Shown here one piece after another: positions 26,682-36,507 of a DNA stretch of 64,000 nt. The notes under the pieces are model-generated. The model was not told the origin of the DNA and made no database searches. It worked only from the letters and a program-made list of their open reading frames with translations. The stretch lies in contig CAWBCR010000026.1 in assembly GCA_963787375.1 (NCBI GenBank), forward strand, positions 31,981 to 95,980. The letters are read 5' to 3'. The position numbers and the translations under genes were made by a program. The stretch is from CAWBCR01 sp963787375. Its GTDB lineage: Bacteria; Chloroflexota; Anaerolineae; Aggregatilineales; UBA3940. Positions within the stretch are counted from its first letter, which is position 1, and each line of letters begins with the position of its first letter.

Positions 26682-27590
26682 TCAATTTCGTGCGTCGTCC
26701 TCAGGCGACGGCTGACTGCCGGGCGCTGCGCCAGCTTCAAGCGACAGCTCCTGGCGCAGCCATACTAGCCGGTCGCGTTGCGTGTCGTTCTTCGCATCGT
26801 GCAGATCGTGTCTGGCCTCATACCACACAATCTCCTTGGGTGAGCTGGCCGCGTCAAAGAAGCGCTCGGCGGCGCGCTCTGGCACGTACCCGTCGGCGTC
26901 GGCGAACTGGAAGTACAGCACCGCCGGGGCGGCGTGTGCGACATAGGTCGCCGGGTCGAACTGCGCGATGCGCTCGACGTATCTCTGCTCCGCCTCCTTC
27001 GACCGGTCGGAGCCGTACAGGAACCAGTCGCCAAAGGTGTAGGTCCCGGCCATAAGCACGTACACCTTGACGCGCTTGTCGACGCCGGCCACGAGCGCGC
27101 CGCACATCGCGCCGAAGTCATGCCCGACGAAGCCGAGGCGCTCCGGGTCGACGCCGGGCTGCGCCAGCAGCACGTCCAGCGTGCGGCGCAGGTCGATCAC
27201 CTGTTGGACGATCAGGCTGCGGTCGTGCTCGAACTCGGTGCGCCACGGGTAGCTGGCGGTCATCGCCCACCCTCTGGGCGTCATCGTCCAGAAGCAGTCT
27301 GGCAGGATCGAGACGACGCCGCAGCGGGCCATCTCAATTGCCTCGTCAAGGAACTGGGTGCGGTTCGAGTCATGCGCTTTAGGCTCGAACCAGTGCACCC
27401 ACAGCACACCGGCGTGCGGCGGCGCGGGCGCGTCGGGCGGCGGCGTGACAATCGACGCACTGATGTGGCCCGCGACCGGGCTGAGAAATGTCACCTCGCG
27501 CACGGTTGCGCCGCCGCGCTGCGCCTTTTCGATATCGCGCATATCCAGCGCAGCGCTGCGATTGTACTCAAAGGGGGATTTGTCCATCAT
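26682..27590 (-). CDS. Dienelactone-hydrolase-like alpha/beta hydrolase with Asp at the nucleophile elbow
   Basis: A 302-residue alpha/beta hydrolase. The nucleophile elbow reads LGFVGHDFGAMCGAL. Dienelactone hydrolases and esterases have Ser in GxSxG; here the position is Asp, as in haloalkane dehalogenases and epoxide hydrolases. Candidate acid (FADADGYVPE) and His (ARHDLHDA) residues are in the expected C-terminal places. If real, the enzyme would form an alkyl- rather than acyl-enzyme intermediate, or be inactive. Start 27590 has GGAGG six bases upstream. Single gene. Confidence 0.8.
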   Translation of the reverse strand: MMDKSPFEYNRSAALDMRDIEKAQRGGATVREVTFLSPVAGHISASIVTPPPDAPAPPHAGVLWVHWFEPKAHDSNRTQFLDEAIEMARCGVVSILPDCFWTMTPRGWAMTASYPWRTEFEHDRSLIVQQVIDLRRTLDVLLAQPGVDPERLGFVGHDFGAMCGALVAGVDKRVKVYVLMAGTYTFGDWFLYGSDRSKEAEQRYVERIAQFDPATYVAHAAPAVLYFQFADADGYVPERAAERFFDAASSPKEIVWYEARHDLHDAKNDTQRDRLVWLRQELSLEAGAAPGSQPSPEDDARN

Positions 27591-27662
27591 GGCCGCCTCC
27601 ACACGAGATCGACAGACAATGGTGATCAGATCATAACGCAGGCCGGCGGGAGGCGCGGGGGT

Positions 27663-29153
27663 TCAGAAGCGAACGTAGCCGGAGGGGTTGACGGCGACGC
27701 CGTAGCGCAGCAGCTCGAAGTGCAGGTGCGGGCCGGTGCTGTTGCCGGTCGAGCCGCTCTTGGCGATGATGCTGCCGCGCGGCACCCAGTCGCCGCAGGC
27801 CACGTCGACCTCCGACAGGTGCGCGTAGTAGGTTCGCCAGCCGTTGCCGTGGTCGAGTACGACCAGGTTGCCGTAACCGACCGGGTTCCATCCGGCGAAG
27901 ACCACCGTGCCGCTGTCGGCGGCGTAGATGGTCGAGCCCAGCGGCACCGCCAGGTCGATGCCGGTGTGCCACGGGTGAAACAACTGCGTGATGACATAGC
28001 CGTGAACCGGGCGGATGAAGTAGCCGGTCCCGGCGCGGGACGGCTGCACGCCCACACACAGCCCCGATCCGACGCTGGCATAGACCACACTGCTCGACCC
28101 GGCGGTCGCCGCCGGGATCGACAGGACCGACCCGACGGCGATGTACGACACGTTCTGGATGCCGTTGGCAATTGCCAGCGACTGCACGGTGACACCGTAG
28201 CGCAGCGCGACGCTCGACAGCGTGTCGCCGCGCTGTACGGTGTAGGCGGTCGCCGTCTGGGCGGGGTAGGGTCGCGCGCTCGCACCCGCTTCGGGCACGT
28301 TGAGCACCTGCCCGGCGTAGATGCTGTCGGGGCGGGTGAGGCCGTTGGCCGCTGCCAGCCCGTCGACGGTGACATTGTAGGCCACGGCAATTCTGGACAG
28401 CGTATCGCCGGGCTGCACGACCACCGTGCGCCCGCCCTGCGATCCCGACACGTCCGCTGGCGACGCGGCGGACGGCGCCTCCGCGACTTCGCTGCGCGAG
28501 GCCGGGACGCTGATTTGCAGGCCGGGGTAGATGGCGGTAGGGCTCGATAGATCGTTGGCTGCCAGCAGGTCATCGACCGTGACGCCGTAGATCAGGCTGA
28601 CGCGGTACAGTGAGTCGCCGCGTTGAAGCGTGTAGGACGCTGCGCTGGCCAGCAGGTTGGCCGAGGCTTCGCTCGACGAGGCCACCCCGGTGACGACCGG
28701 GATGGTCAGCGAACGGCCGACGTAGATCGTGTTGCGGTCGGGCAGACCGTTGGCGGCGACGATCTCTTCGACGGTGACGCCGTAGCGCCGGGCGATGGCG
28801 CTCAGCGTATCGCCGGCGCGGATGGTGTACAGCGTCCCGCTGCCGGACGGCGCGGCGCGCGGGATCACCAGCACCTGCCCCACGTAGATCAGGTTGGGAT
28901 TGTTGAGCCCGTTGGCCTGCACCAGCTCGCTGACGCTCACACTGTAGCGCAGCGCGATGGCCGTCAGCGTCTCGCCGGCGGCGACCACGTGCGACGTATC
29001 GGTCAGATTGGGCTGCGTTCCCGCGCTTGACACAAGCACCACGCCCAGCGCCGGCAGCGCCAGCGAGGCGATGATCCACACGTATGAGACCAATCGCTGC
29101 ACGCGCTCGGATACGGGGCGTCGTCGTGAGGGTTGCGGCCTGAAATGCTCCAT
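27663..29153 (-). CDS. LysM-repeat M23 endopeptidase
   Basis: A 496-residue secreted, membrane-anchored protein. An Arg-rich N-terminus and one TM segment (VSYVWIIASLALPALGVVLV) are followed by five LysM domains (each begins V/YxVxxGDTLxxIAxxY and ends VGQxLxIP) that bind glycan chains. The C-terminal M23 domain has HTGIDLAVP and HLHFE metal and catalytic residues. It is expected to cut peptide cross-links in a cell wall or act in cell separation. The reading frame is intact, which is notable given the frameshifts elsewhere. Confidence 0.93.
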   Translation of the reverse strand: MEHFRPQPSRRRPVSERVQRLVSYVWIIASLALPALGVVLVSSAGTQPNLTDTSHVVAAGETLTAIALRYSVSVSELVQANGLNNPNLIYVGQVLVIPRAAPSGSGTLYTIRAGDTLSAIARRYGVTVEEIVAANGLPDRNTIYVGRSLTIPVVTGVASSSEASANLLASAASYTLQRGDSLYRVSLIYGVTVDDLLAANDLSSPTAIYPGLQISVPASRSEVAEAPSAASPADVSGSQGGRTVVVQPGDTLSRIAVAYNVTVDGLAAANGLTRPDSIYAGQVLNVPEAGASARPYPAQTATAYTVQRGDTLSSVALRYGVTVQSLAIANGIQNVSYIAVGSVLSIPAATAGSSSVVYASVGSGLCVGVQPSRAGTGYFIRPVHGYVITQLFHPWHTGIDLAVPLGSTIYAADSGTVVFAGWNPVGYGNLVVLDHGNGWRTYYAHLSEVDVACGDWVPRGSIIAKSGSTGNSTGPHLHFELLRYGVAVNPSGYVRF

Positions 29154-29323
29154 GTGTCACGATCTCGCTGTGGTGGTGGCCTGTCGCCGGTCGACTCAAT
29201 CCATGTGCGATTATAACTGTATTTGTCAAATCGCGCTGAGTGGTGCAAGCGAATCCCCTTCGCTGACGGGCGGCGAGGGGGAAGGGCGGTTTCATAGGTT
29301 GGATAGCCACAGACGTGCGTCGC

Positions 29324-29743
29324 TCACTCGTCCTTCGGCTCGAACTTCAGCGAGGCTGAGTTGATGCAGAAGCGCTGCCCGGTCGGGCGCGGGCCGTCGT
29401 CGAACAGGTGGCCGAGGTGCGCGCCGCACGTCGCGCAGGTGACCTCGGTGCGGACCATGCCGTGGCTGGTGTCGCGGTGCAGCTCGACGTTGGCCTCGTC
29501 GAGTACGTCCCAGAAGCTGGGCCAGCCGCTGCCGGAATGGTACTTCGTCTCCGAGGTGAACAGCGTCGCGCCACAGGCCACGCAGTGATACGTGCCCGCC
29601 GCGTCCAGGTCGACGTACTCGCCGCTGAAGGGCCGCTCGGTGCCCTTGAGCCGCGTGATCTGGAACTGCTCCGGCGTCAGGCGCTCCTTCCAGTAGGAGT
29701 CGGGCTTGTGCTTGAGATCAGGCTGATCGGTCGTGTCGCTCAT
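29324..29743 (-). CDS. msrB: Methionine-R-sulfoxide reductase
   Basis: A 139-residue MsrB. Two zinc CxxC pairs (CVAC, CATC) and the active-site loop SGSGWPSFW are present, and the catalytic Cys is in RFCINSASL near the C-terminus. It repairs the R-epimer of oxidised methionine using thioredoxin. Start 29743 (MSDTTDQPD) has AAGGGGAAG upstream and is preferred over 29806. Single gene, no msrA adjacent. Confidence 0.95.
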   Translation of the reverse strand: MSDTTDQPDLKHKPDSYWKERLTPEQFQITRLKGTERPFSGEYVDLDAAGTYHCVACGATLFTSETKYHSGSGWPSFWDVLDEANVELHRDTSHGMVRTEVTCATCGAHLGHLFDDGPRPTGQRFCINSASLKFEPKDE

Positions 29744-29907
29744 GGCGATCTTCCCCTTGTGTGCTGTGGGCGTTGACGTGCTGCTATGAGTGTATCGACG
29801 GACCACGCCCGGCGTCCAGCGGCGCGCCGCAGGAAAGTTGCCCTCGTCCCGGTCCTCAGATACGATGAAGGGAACGACACACGCGCATCGCTAGTGGGAG
29901 GAGAACC

Positions 29908-31198
29908 ATGCATCTATTGCGGACGAACCGCTGGATCACGCCGCTGGCCTGCTGCCTGGCGCTCACGCTGGCGCTGACCGCCTGCGCAGGCAGCGCGACG
30001 GCGACGCCCACGCCGAGCAATCGCACGCTGGTCGTGCAGGCGGTGACCGGCACGGTCGAAGTGACGACCGCCAAGGGCAAGACGACGCCGGCGCAGGTGG
30101 GAGATACGCTGCAGGTGGGCGAACTCGGTGCGCACCTATGACAGCAGCAGCGCGGTGCTCGAACTCGACGCCGGCAATGTGGTCGTCATTGCCGAGAACA
30201 CCACGATGTCGGTGGCGGCGCTGGGCGGCGACCCGGCCAACCCGATCACCCGGTTCTTCATGAACGTGGGCACGGTGTTCAGCATGCACCCGTCGGCGCT
30301 GGGCACGGGCGGCCTGTACCAGGTCGATACGCCGCGAGGCACCGCCTCGCTGCGCGGCTCGTACGTCAGCATTTCGTACCAGCCCGGCTCAAGCACCAGC
30401 AGCCGCATCACGTGCCTCGAAGGGCACTGCTCGGCGACGAGCGCCGCGCAGACCGTCGAGCTGATGGACAAGCAGGCGGTCGACATCGACCCGCAGGGCA
30501 AGATTGGGACGATAGGCCCGCTGACGCCCAAGGACATCCAGGACTGGACCAAGGCACTCGACGAGGCGAAGAGCGCGGGGCTGCTGCCCAACGTCCAGCC
30601 CGAACAGCTTCTGCCGGCAGCGGCAGGCGTGCCGCTGATCGACCTGACCGGCATGACGATTGACGACGCGACGGCGGCGCTGCAGGCGCTGGGCCTGAGT
30701 ATCGTCGTCTCGGACAGCAAGCCGTGTGTCAACGCCGAAGCCGGGCAGGTGAGCGCCCAGAGCCCTGACGCCGGCACCACCGCCGACGCCGGCACGACAG
30801 TTGAGGTGGTGGAGTGCACCGGCGCGCCGGCTACCGGCGACGTGCAGGTGACGCTGACGTGGGGCTCCACGTCTGACCTGGACCTGGTGGTGACCGATCC
30901 CGACGGCAACCAGATCTACTACAGTGTGCCGTTTTCGCCGACGGGCGGCAAGCTCGACGTGGACGCCAACGGCTACTGCACCCCGCCGCTGACGACCTCG
31001 CCGGTCGAGAACATCTACTGGGGACCGGGCCAGGCCCCGCACGGCACCTACACGGTCGAGGTGGTGTACAGCATCGACTGTAACAGCATCGGCGGGGTGG
31101 CGTACGAAGTGACGGTGCTGGTCGACGGCAAGTCGACGACGTACAACGGGAGCGTGACGGAGGGCGACGATGTGACGGTGACGACCTTCACACGCTAG
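29908..31198 (+). CDS. FecR-PASTA lipoprotein (frameshifted)
   Basis: A lipoprotein of about 428 residues. Signal peptide with lipobox LTACAG, then a FecR-type domain (VTGTVEV ... GDSVRTYDSSSAVLEL ... GSYVSISYQP), a PASTA domain (LIDLTGMTIDDATAALQALG; VSAQSPDAGT) and a C-terminal beta domain (VTLTWGSTSDLDLVVTDPDG). The N-terminal frame (29908-30141) meets the main frame (from 30128) at GAACTC (30121-30126). Deleting one A gives VGDSVRTY, the canonical FecR motif. The FecR domain normally senses or signals in the envelope and PASTA binds muropeptides; here both face outside with no membrane helix. Confidence 0.8.
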
Positions 31199-31219
31199 AA
31201 CCACGGCGGATGGCTGGCG

Positions 31220-31778
31220 CTGTATTCAGTTTGTGGGTGCCCACGGACGGCTTGTGGCCGGGAGGGACACGACGGGTTGGGGGGCCGAAGATGTGGGCTC
31301 GGCCCCTCACTCGCGATGGCCGCCGAAGCGCGGCAGACGACCATCGCCTTTCCGAGCGCCCGACTCTCCCGCCGCCGCCTCCGCCTATGGCGGGTTGACA
31401 ATCTTGCGGCGGGCGCGCTTGAAGGCGCTGTGATGCGGAACCCCGTGTGACCGACTTCCTTCCTTCTCGCCACCGAGCGCCCCCTGCGCGGCAATCCATA
31501 ATCTGCACGGGCGACGGACGGGGCGGGCGCGGCGCGAGCGTCGCGACGTTGGCGGGCGGTATGGTGACCATCATAATCACCCTGCCGTGGGTCCCGCTGC
31601 GGACGCGGCGCGCGCGCAAGCGCCGAGAGATAGTGCGTTCCGCCGGATAACTTTCCGGCGCAGCGCGTAGAACTTATGTTCTGAAACCATTGTAGGGTAG
31701 GGCGGGGGAGGAGTTGAAGGGGTCTTTATTGATCATCCGTATAACAGGAGGTTAGAGTTTGCTAACCGAGACCTCACC
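31220..31778. repeat. Dispersed ~555-bp repeat, copy 1
   Basis: From CTGTATTCAGTTTGTGGGTG to the GCTAACCGAGACCTCACC boundary this segment matches 61018-61568, with mismatches and several indels. It has no conserved reading frame. It starts with a GTGGG/CCCAC hairpin and ends with GGTTAG/CTAACC, then runs into a GACCTCACC-type hairpin. This accounts for most of the 31199-32005 gene-free region. Confidence 0.8.
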
Positions 31779-31864
31779 GCCGCAAATGAGCTCTGCTCAT
31801 TTGCTAGGCAGAGTTGCCCATCGGGCAAACTGCACCCTAACCTCTCCGCCCGGCGGAGAGGGGA
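31770..31864. repeat. GACCTCACC/GGAGAGGGG hairpin repeat
   Basis: Begins GACCTCACCG and ends with the hairpin CCTCTCCGCCCGGCGGAGAGG. It contains two further hairpins (GCAAATGAG/CTCATTTGC; TTGCCC/GGGCAA). Related copies lie at 34352, 61560 and 63648. Confidence 0.6.
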
Positions 31865-31944
31865 ACAGGATCGCGCGGGGCAAGCAGGAAGGGGCCCGCA
31901 AAAACAGCACGGACAAGTACGTCCGCAATCTAGACGAGTGAAGC

Positions 31945-31973
31945 TTGTAAAATAGCACAGATATGTGTACTAT
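31945..31973 (+). promoter_or_regulatory. Possible promoter of the DUF5615 gene
   Basis: TTGTAA (31945-31950), a 17-base spacer and TACTAT (31968-31973) lie 32 bases before the ATG at 32006, in an AT-rich stretch. Confidence 0.4.
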
Positions 31974-32005
31974 CTATGTGGGTGCAGCCTTGCCTGGAGC
32001 CAGCC

Positions 32006-32369
32006 ATGCCGGTCTTCCTGCTTGACGAAAACGTCCACAAGCCCAACATGATCATCGGGACGCTGTGTCCAGTCTGGCATTGAGGTGTTGAGGATTCGCC
32101 AGCTTGGCCTGGGCCAGACCGATGATCGCGTGATCTTTGAGCACGCGCTGGCTGCCGGGTATGTGCTGGTCACTGGCAATCTCAGAGGGACTTCCGGCCC
32201 CTGGTGGCCGGTTGGGGTCGAGCAGGGGAACGACTTCCCGGCGCAATCTGGGCCTCAGACCAACAAATACCGGGACGTTGAAGCGATCATCCCAGATTAT
32301 CGAGGGTGGCTGGAAACCTATGATGAGGACCTGGTGAAAGAGTGGTGGCTGGACTCAGATGGAGGGTGA
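32006..32369 (+). pseudogene. DUF5615-type PIN-like protein (frameshifted)
   Basis: About 120 residues after repair. It opens MPVFLLDENVHKPNMIIG, then the frame shifts by one base near 32058-32062 and resumes as SGIEVLRIRQLGLGQTDDRVI with LAAGYVLVTGNLRG, the PIN-like layout (DEN, D, LVTGN) of DUF5615 proteins. These are predicted RNase toxins paired with DUF433 proteins. The DUF433-like gene follows one base later, the opposite order to the usual antitoxin-first arrangement. It may be a sequence error rather than a true pseudogene. Confidence 0.65.
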
Positions 32370-32370
32370 C

Positions 32371-32711
32371 ATGGCTGACACAACCGTCCCTTCGATAACC
32401 ATATCGTCAAGACCCCGGCGTGTGCGGCGGCGCGGCGCGGGTCGATGGCACGCGGCTGGCGGTGTGGACGCTCGTCGCCCAGCACCAGGGCGGCGCGACG
32501 GTCAGCGAGCTGCTGGCGGCGCGACCTGCGCCTGAGCCGGGCGCAGGTGTACGCGGCGCTGGCGTACTATTACGATCACCAGGCCGAAATCGACGCGGCG
32601 ATCCGGGACAACGACCGGCTGTTTGCGGAAGGCAAGCGCCAGACCGACGGCATCCGCAGCGCGATTGCGGCGGGCCAGCGGATGATCCCAGCAGGGAGAG
32701 GCGCAGGTTGA
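32371..32711 (+). pseudogene. DUF433-type antitoxin-like protein (multiply frameshifted)
   Basis: ATG with GGAGGGTGAC upstream. The DUF433 signature GVCGGAARVDGTRLAVWTLV (about 32420-32480) and LRLSRAQVYAALAYYYDHQ (from 32525) lie in different frames, and the N-terminal FDNHIVKTP is in a third. At least three indels are needed to restore one frame. The C-terminus runs DRLFAEGKRQTDGIRSAIAAG. DUF433 proteins usually precede the PIN-like toxin and bind DNA or neutralise it. The density of indels fits decay better than chance error. Confidence 0.6.
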
Positions 32712-32862
32712 CCGGCTGGGCCTGTCACGCAAGAGCAACAGGTGTCGCAACTGTGCCGGGAGGGCAAGCTGATCCCAGAAGGTCGCCAATCGCTGGTTCG
32801 TGAGCCGGGAAAGCGTCGAACGCTATGCGCAGAGCAACCCGGAAACCGGGCCCCAAACCTGA
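32700..32862 (+). pseudogene. Remnant MerR/excisionase-type HTH protein
   Basis: Reading three frames gives DRLGLSRKS, QVSQLCREGKLIPE and KVANRWFVSRESVERYAQSN, which together resemble a short MerR/excisionase-type helix-turn-helix ending TGPQT. No start codon or intact frame is visible. It lies directly after the DUF433-like gene and may be a second remnant regulator of the same module. Confidence 0.4.
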
Positions 32863-32981
32863 ATGAAAGCAGGTCCGGGGAAATGCGCTGGCTGAAGCCA
32901 GCCTACCGTGGCTCGACGCGAGCGGCGGTGTCGAACAGCAAGGCGGGGGCAGGGACAAACCCTACCCCTGCACCGTGTTTC

Positions 32982-33687
32982 CTACCTTGGTGGAGGAAGA
33001 GGCTTATAGCCATTCCACTTGTAGTACCACCCTCCGTCCTGGACTGTTGAACCATGCAAGTGTTCCCAATATGCCTGCGCGTCTGGCACAGGCTCGAAGT
33101 AGTCAACGCTAGTTATCTGTAGATCAGGGCTTAGGGGCGGGACTGTGTACCAATCCGGTGGCATGACTTCCGACAGCACCATGACTTCGAAATCCTTCTT
33201 GTGGCCAGAGCAGAAACAACGGGTTTGTTCTTTCTCTTCCCGTCCACCCGCAAAAGAAACCATCGGGATCGCCCTTTAGTTGTATTAGCTCCTGCAATTC
33301 AAGCGGGTAGTCCAGGCTATAGGCAATGGAGTTCACCAGCCCGGATCCGCTTATGCTGATGTAGCCCCCATCTTGACTGGATACTGAACTTGTCCAAGTG
33401 ATGCTCCAGTTTACGCTATGAGGATTGTGTTCTTGGATGGTGGCGCTGTCCACAAAGGGCAGCGTAGGAAGCAACTGCCTGACATCGTCAACGGTCAACT
33501 TACCGGCGTCAGCCCATACCAGCAAGGTACAGCGCATGGTTCGTTGGTCAGCAGGCTCCTGTCCGCCCGCTCGATGTCGGGGGTGGCATAGAATCCTGTG
33601 CAGGAAGCCATCACCGCCGCTGCTGCGCAGGCAAGGGCGATGCGCGAAAGAACCCTGAGCCCTGTGGGGAGTCTCCGCCCATCTCAT
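32982..33687 (-). CDS. Lipoprotein with PCWxGLTPG motif (frameshifted)
   Basis: About 230 residues. A lipoprotein signal (LSRIALACAAAAVMASCTG) and the motif EPCAVPCWYGLTPG, followed by TVDDVRQLLPTLPFVDSATI, characterise a family of small lipoproteins of unknown role. The C-terminal half reads SVDYFEPVPDAQAYWEHLHG. Three indels lie near 33640, 33510 and 33240. ATG 33687 has GGAGG upstream (GAAGGAGGTCATC). The neighbours are the decayed DUF433/HTH module and another small hypothetical gene. Confidence 0.55.
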
Positions 33688-33843
33688 GATGACCTCCTTC
33701 ACGCTCTCGGATTGCGTCTCCACCGGAGATATCTCATTGTACTACGGGTTGGATGGGTGGGCGGTGGGCGCGGAACGGTCAGCGCGGCCGCGGGGCGCTG
33801 TGCGGGAAGCAGGTTAACAGCAGAAAACTGCACGGCAGGAAGA

Positions 33844-34308
33844 TCAGCCAAAGCGCTTCAGTACCTTTTTCTCGATCTTCCGGCCTGGCCCTAAGACGAT
33901 CCAATAGACATCATTGCCATCAAGTCCATCTTCGGAGAGCGTGTTCAAACCCCCATGGAAAATTCGGACCTCGTAGATACCTGGCTCCACGCTGATTCGT
34001 GGGCAGGCGGGATAGTAATCAGTTGTACCCGATATGACTAATCTCCCGGAGTCTATTTGCAGGCTGCACTCCACCACATGATCCCAGGTTTGGGTATCGA
34101 CCTTCTCGTCCAATGGTGACGCGTATATTTCAAGCAATACGGGGACATTCATGTTACGAGCGGTCATGATGGTTATCGAACTGTCGGACACGATGATTCT
34201 ATCGGACAAAGCCTCCTGGTCCACGCTTATCACATGGCTATCCACACCATCGTCGAGTAACTCGAACATGAAGTAGTCTGCAAAGATGTTGAAGTAGTAC
34301 CTTGCCAT
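33844..34308 (-). CDS. Hypothetical protein
   Basis: A 154-residue protein beginning MARYYFNIFADYFMFELLDD, predicted to be mostly beta strands (IIVSDSSITIMTARNMNVPVLLEIY; GRLVISGTTDYYPACP). It has no signal peptide and no recognised domain. Start 34308 was chosen because upstream in-frame codons derive from the GACCTCACC repeat. Function unknown. Base use is slightly less GC-rich than in its neighbours. Confidence 0.6.
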   Translation of the reverse strand: MARYYFNIFADYFMFELLDDGVDSHVISVDQEALSDRIIVSDSSITIMTARNMNVPVLLEIYASPLDEKVDTQTWDHVVECSLQIDSGRLVISGTTDYYPACPRISVEPGIYEVRIFHGGLNTLSEDGLDGNDVYWIVLGPGRKIEKKVLKRFG

Positions 34309-34351
34309 GCTCTTATGCTCCGAAATCAGCAGCGGGACAGCCGCGCTTCGC

Positions 34352-34390
34352 GACCTCACCCCTAACCCCTCTCCGCCCGGCGGAGCGGGG
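34352..34390. repeat. GACCTCACC hairpin repeat
   Basis: GACCTCACCCCTAACCCCTC, then a TCCGCCCGGCGGA hairpin, ending GGGG. Same family as the copies at 31770, 61560 and 63648. It lies between the hypothetical gene and FabF. Confidence 0.55.
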
Positions 34391-34408
34391 AATCGGATAT
34401 CGAACCGC

Positions 34409-35633
34409 TCAGCCCGGCAGGGCTCTAAACGCCAGCACGGTGTTGTGTCCGCCGAAGCCAAAGGCGCTGCTGAGCGCGGCGCGGACCGGGCGCTGGCGGG
34501 CGTGGTTGGGCACGTAGTCCAGGTCGCAGGCCGGGTCGGGGGCGGCGTAGTTCAGCGTGGGCGGGATGGCCCCATCGCGGATCGCCAGCACGCACAGCGC
34601 CGCCTCGACCGCGCCGCTGCCGGCCATCATGTGGCCGGTCGCCGACTTGGTCGAGCTGATGGGCACGTCGTAGGCGCGCTCGCCGAAGGCGCGCTTGACG
34701 GCCTGCGTCTCGGCGGCGTCGTTGAGCGACGTGCCGGTGCCGTGCGCGTTGACGTAATCCACGTCGGCGGGCGACAGGCGCGCGTCGTCGAGGGCCAGCC
34801 GGATGGCGGCGGCGGCGTCCGAGCCGTCCTCGCGGGGGATGACCACGTTGTAGGCGTCGGTGGTCGCGCCGTAGCCGGCCAGCTCGGCGAGGATCGGCGC
34901 GCCGCGCTGCTGCGCGTGCGCCAGCGATTCGAGGACCAGCACGCCCGCCCCTTCGCCGACGACCAGCCCGTCGCGGCCCGCGCTGAACGGCGCAGGGACG
35001 CCGTCGGTGCGGTGCGTGCAGGCGCGCATGCGGTCGAAGGTGGCGACGCTCAACGAGGTGACGGCGGAGTCCGCGCCACCGGCGACCATCGCGTCGACCA
35101 CCCCGGCGCGGATCAACTGGAAGGCCAGCCCGATGCCGTCCGCGCCCGACGCGCAGGCCGAGGCGACCGAGAACGACGGGCCGCGCAGGTTGTGGGCGAT
35201 GCTGATCGAGGGCGAGGTGGTCATGAAGCGGGTCAGGCCGAAGGGGTCGAGGCGGCGCGGGCCCTCGGCGTTGAGCACGGTGATCTGGTCGATCATCGAG
35301 CGCAGCCCGCCGAAGGCGCACGAGATGGCGAGGCCGACGCGGTGGGCGTTCGAACTCGCTCACGACGAGGCCGCTGGCGGCGAGGGCCTCATTGGCGGCG
35401 ACGCTGGCAAGCTGCTCGTAGCGGTCGAGGCGGCGCGCGGCACGCGCGTCGAGCAGGGCGGCGGGGTCGAAGCCCTTGACTTCCGCCGCGACCTTCACCG
35501 GGAAGTCGGAGGCGTCGAAGAGGGTGATCGGGCCGACGCCGGAGCGCCCGTCGAGCAGCGCCCGCCAAGTCGATTCGACGTCAAGACCCAGCGGGCTGAC
35601 GATCCCCAGCCCGGTCACGACGACTGGCTGCAT
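34409..35633 (-). CDS. fabF: Beta-ketoacyl-ACP synthase II (frameshifted)
   Basis: KAS II extends acyl-ACP with malonyl-ACP in fatty-acid synthesis. The N-terminus is MQPVVVTGLGIVSPLG, the active-site Cys is in SVASACASG, and the catalytic histidines are in NAHGTGTSLND and KSATGHMMAGSG. The frame breaks near 35349-35354. On the plus strand the site is GAACTC; deleting one A gives ESNAHRVGLAISCAFGG, which matches the family NAxRVG motif. It lies alone, without acpP or other fab genes, and is 30 bases downstream of a universal stress gene. Confidence 0.9.
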
Positions 35634-35662
35634 GTGTTTCCCCCTCACATGGCTGACGTGCG

Positions 35663-36116
35663 TTACGGCTGCGGGCCGTCGGCGCGGACCAGCAGCAGCG
35701 GGCGCGTCGCGCGGTGCAGGACGCCCAGCGCCACGCTGCCGAAGAAGAAGTGCGCCAGGCCGGTCCGCCCGTGGCTGGCCATCGCGATCAGGTCGACGTT
35801 CTCGCTGTCGGCGAAGACTGTTGATCGTCTCGACGACGGGCCCGTGCGCGTGGCGCGTCTCGCAGCCCACTCCCGCCGACAGCAGCGACGCCTGCCGCTC
35901 GGCCAGGTAGCGCCGGGCCTCGCTTTCGCGGATGGACATCTCGTCCAGAAAGGCCGCCGACTGCAAGTCCTGCGCGTCGCCGATCAGCGGCGGCGGCTCG
36001 ACGACCTGGAGCAGGATGAGCGTCGCGCCAAAGCAGCGGGCCAGCCCCTCGACGTGCGGCATGATGGCCTCGGCCCGTTTCGATCCGTCCAGTGGAACCA
36101 GGATTCGCTTGTACAT
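35663..36116 (-). CDS. Universal stress protein, UspA family (frameshifted)
   Basis: About 150 residues. It begins MYKRILVPLDGSKRAEAIMP and ends with the ATP-binding loop SHGRTGLAHFFFGSVA and VLHRATRPLLLVR, so it is the nucleotide-binding type. The two parts are joined by one indel near 35818. It is the upstream gene of the FabF unit, and the FabF start lies 30 bases after its stop. USP-KAS pairing is unusual, but the role is unknown. Confidence 0.87.
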
Positions 36117-36507
36117 GGCTGTGTCACCTCACGCACTGCGGCGCGCTGTGCTGGCGGCGGCGGGCGCGCCCCTCGCCGCGATGATCCCATCATAGCATGG
36201 AGCGGATCGCGGGGCGAATGTGGATACGTCAAAGGAGACATCCCCGCCGCTTTGCGGTCCGGGTCTGTTTCAAAACAATGGGCCATGTACGCGAGGGCCG
36301 CCTGAGGATCAATCCTCAGGCTATCAATGATACGTCGGCTGAAGCCGACCCCGGAATGTGTGCAGGGGCCGGGAATCTCAACACCGAATGACCGTTTTGT
36401 GTAGAATATCTACCAGGTCGAAACAAACCTTCGCGGCTCAGGGCTCAGGAGGCTGACAGCCATGATATTCAATCGCGGAGGAGGCCGAGCGCGGCTATAC
36501 TGGGGCC
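36117..36507. other. Intergenic region carrying paired-hairpin element A
   Basis: About 390 bases between the divergent USP and DUF4291 genes. The only structured feature is the paired-hairpin element at 36300-36356. A TAGAAT near 36404 could serve as a -10 box, but no -35 is clear. Confidence 0.6.
36300..36356. repeat. Paired-hairpin element, copy A
   Basis: Stem 1 is GCCTGAGGAT/ATCCTCAGGC (36300-36321), linker CTATCAATGATACG, stem 2 GTCGGCT/AGCCGAC (36334-36349), tail CCCGGAA. Copies B (40250) and C (59103) have different stem sequences but the same layout. Confidence 0.85.

Noticed and set aside
31188..31619. A long minus-strand ORF in the first 555-bp repeat, with a related one at 60950-61374
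   Set aside because: Indels between the two copies break any common frame, and the predicted residues are Arg/Pro-rich without a known fold, so it is a shadow of the repeat.
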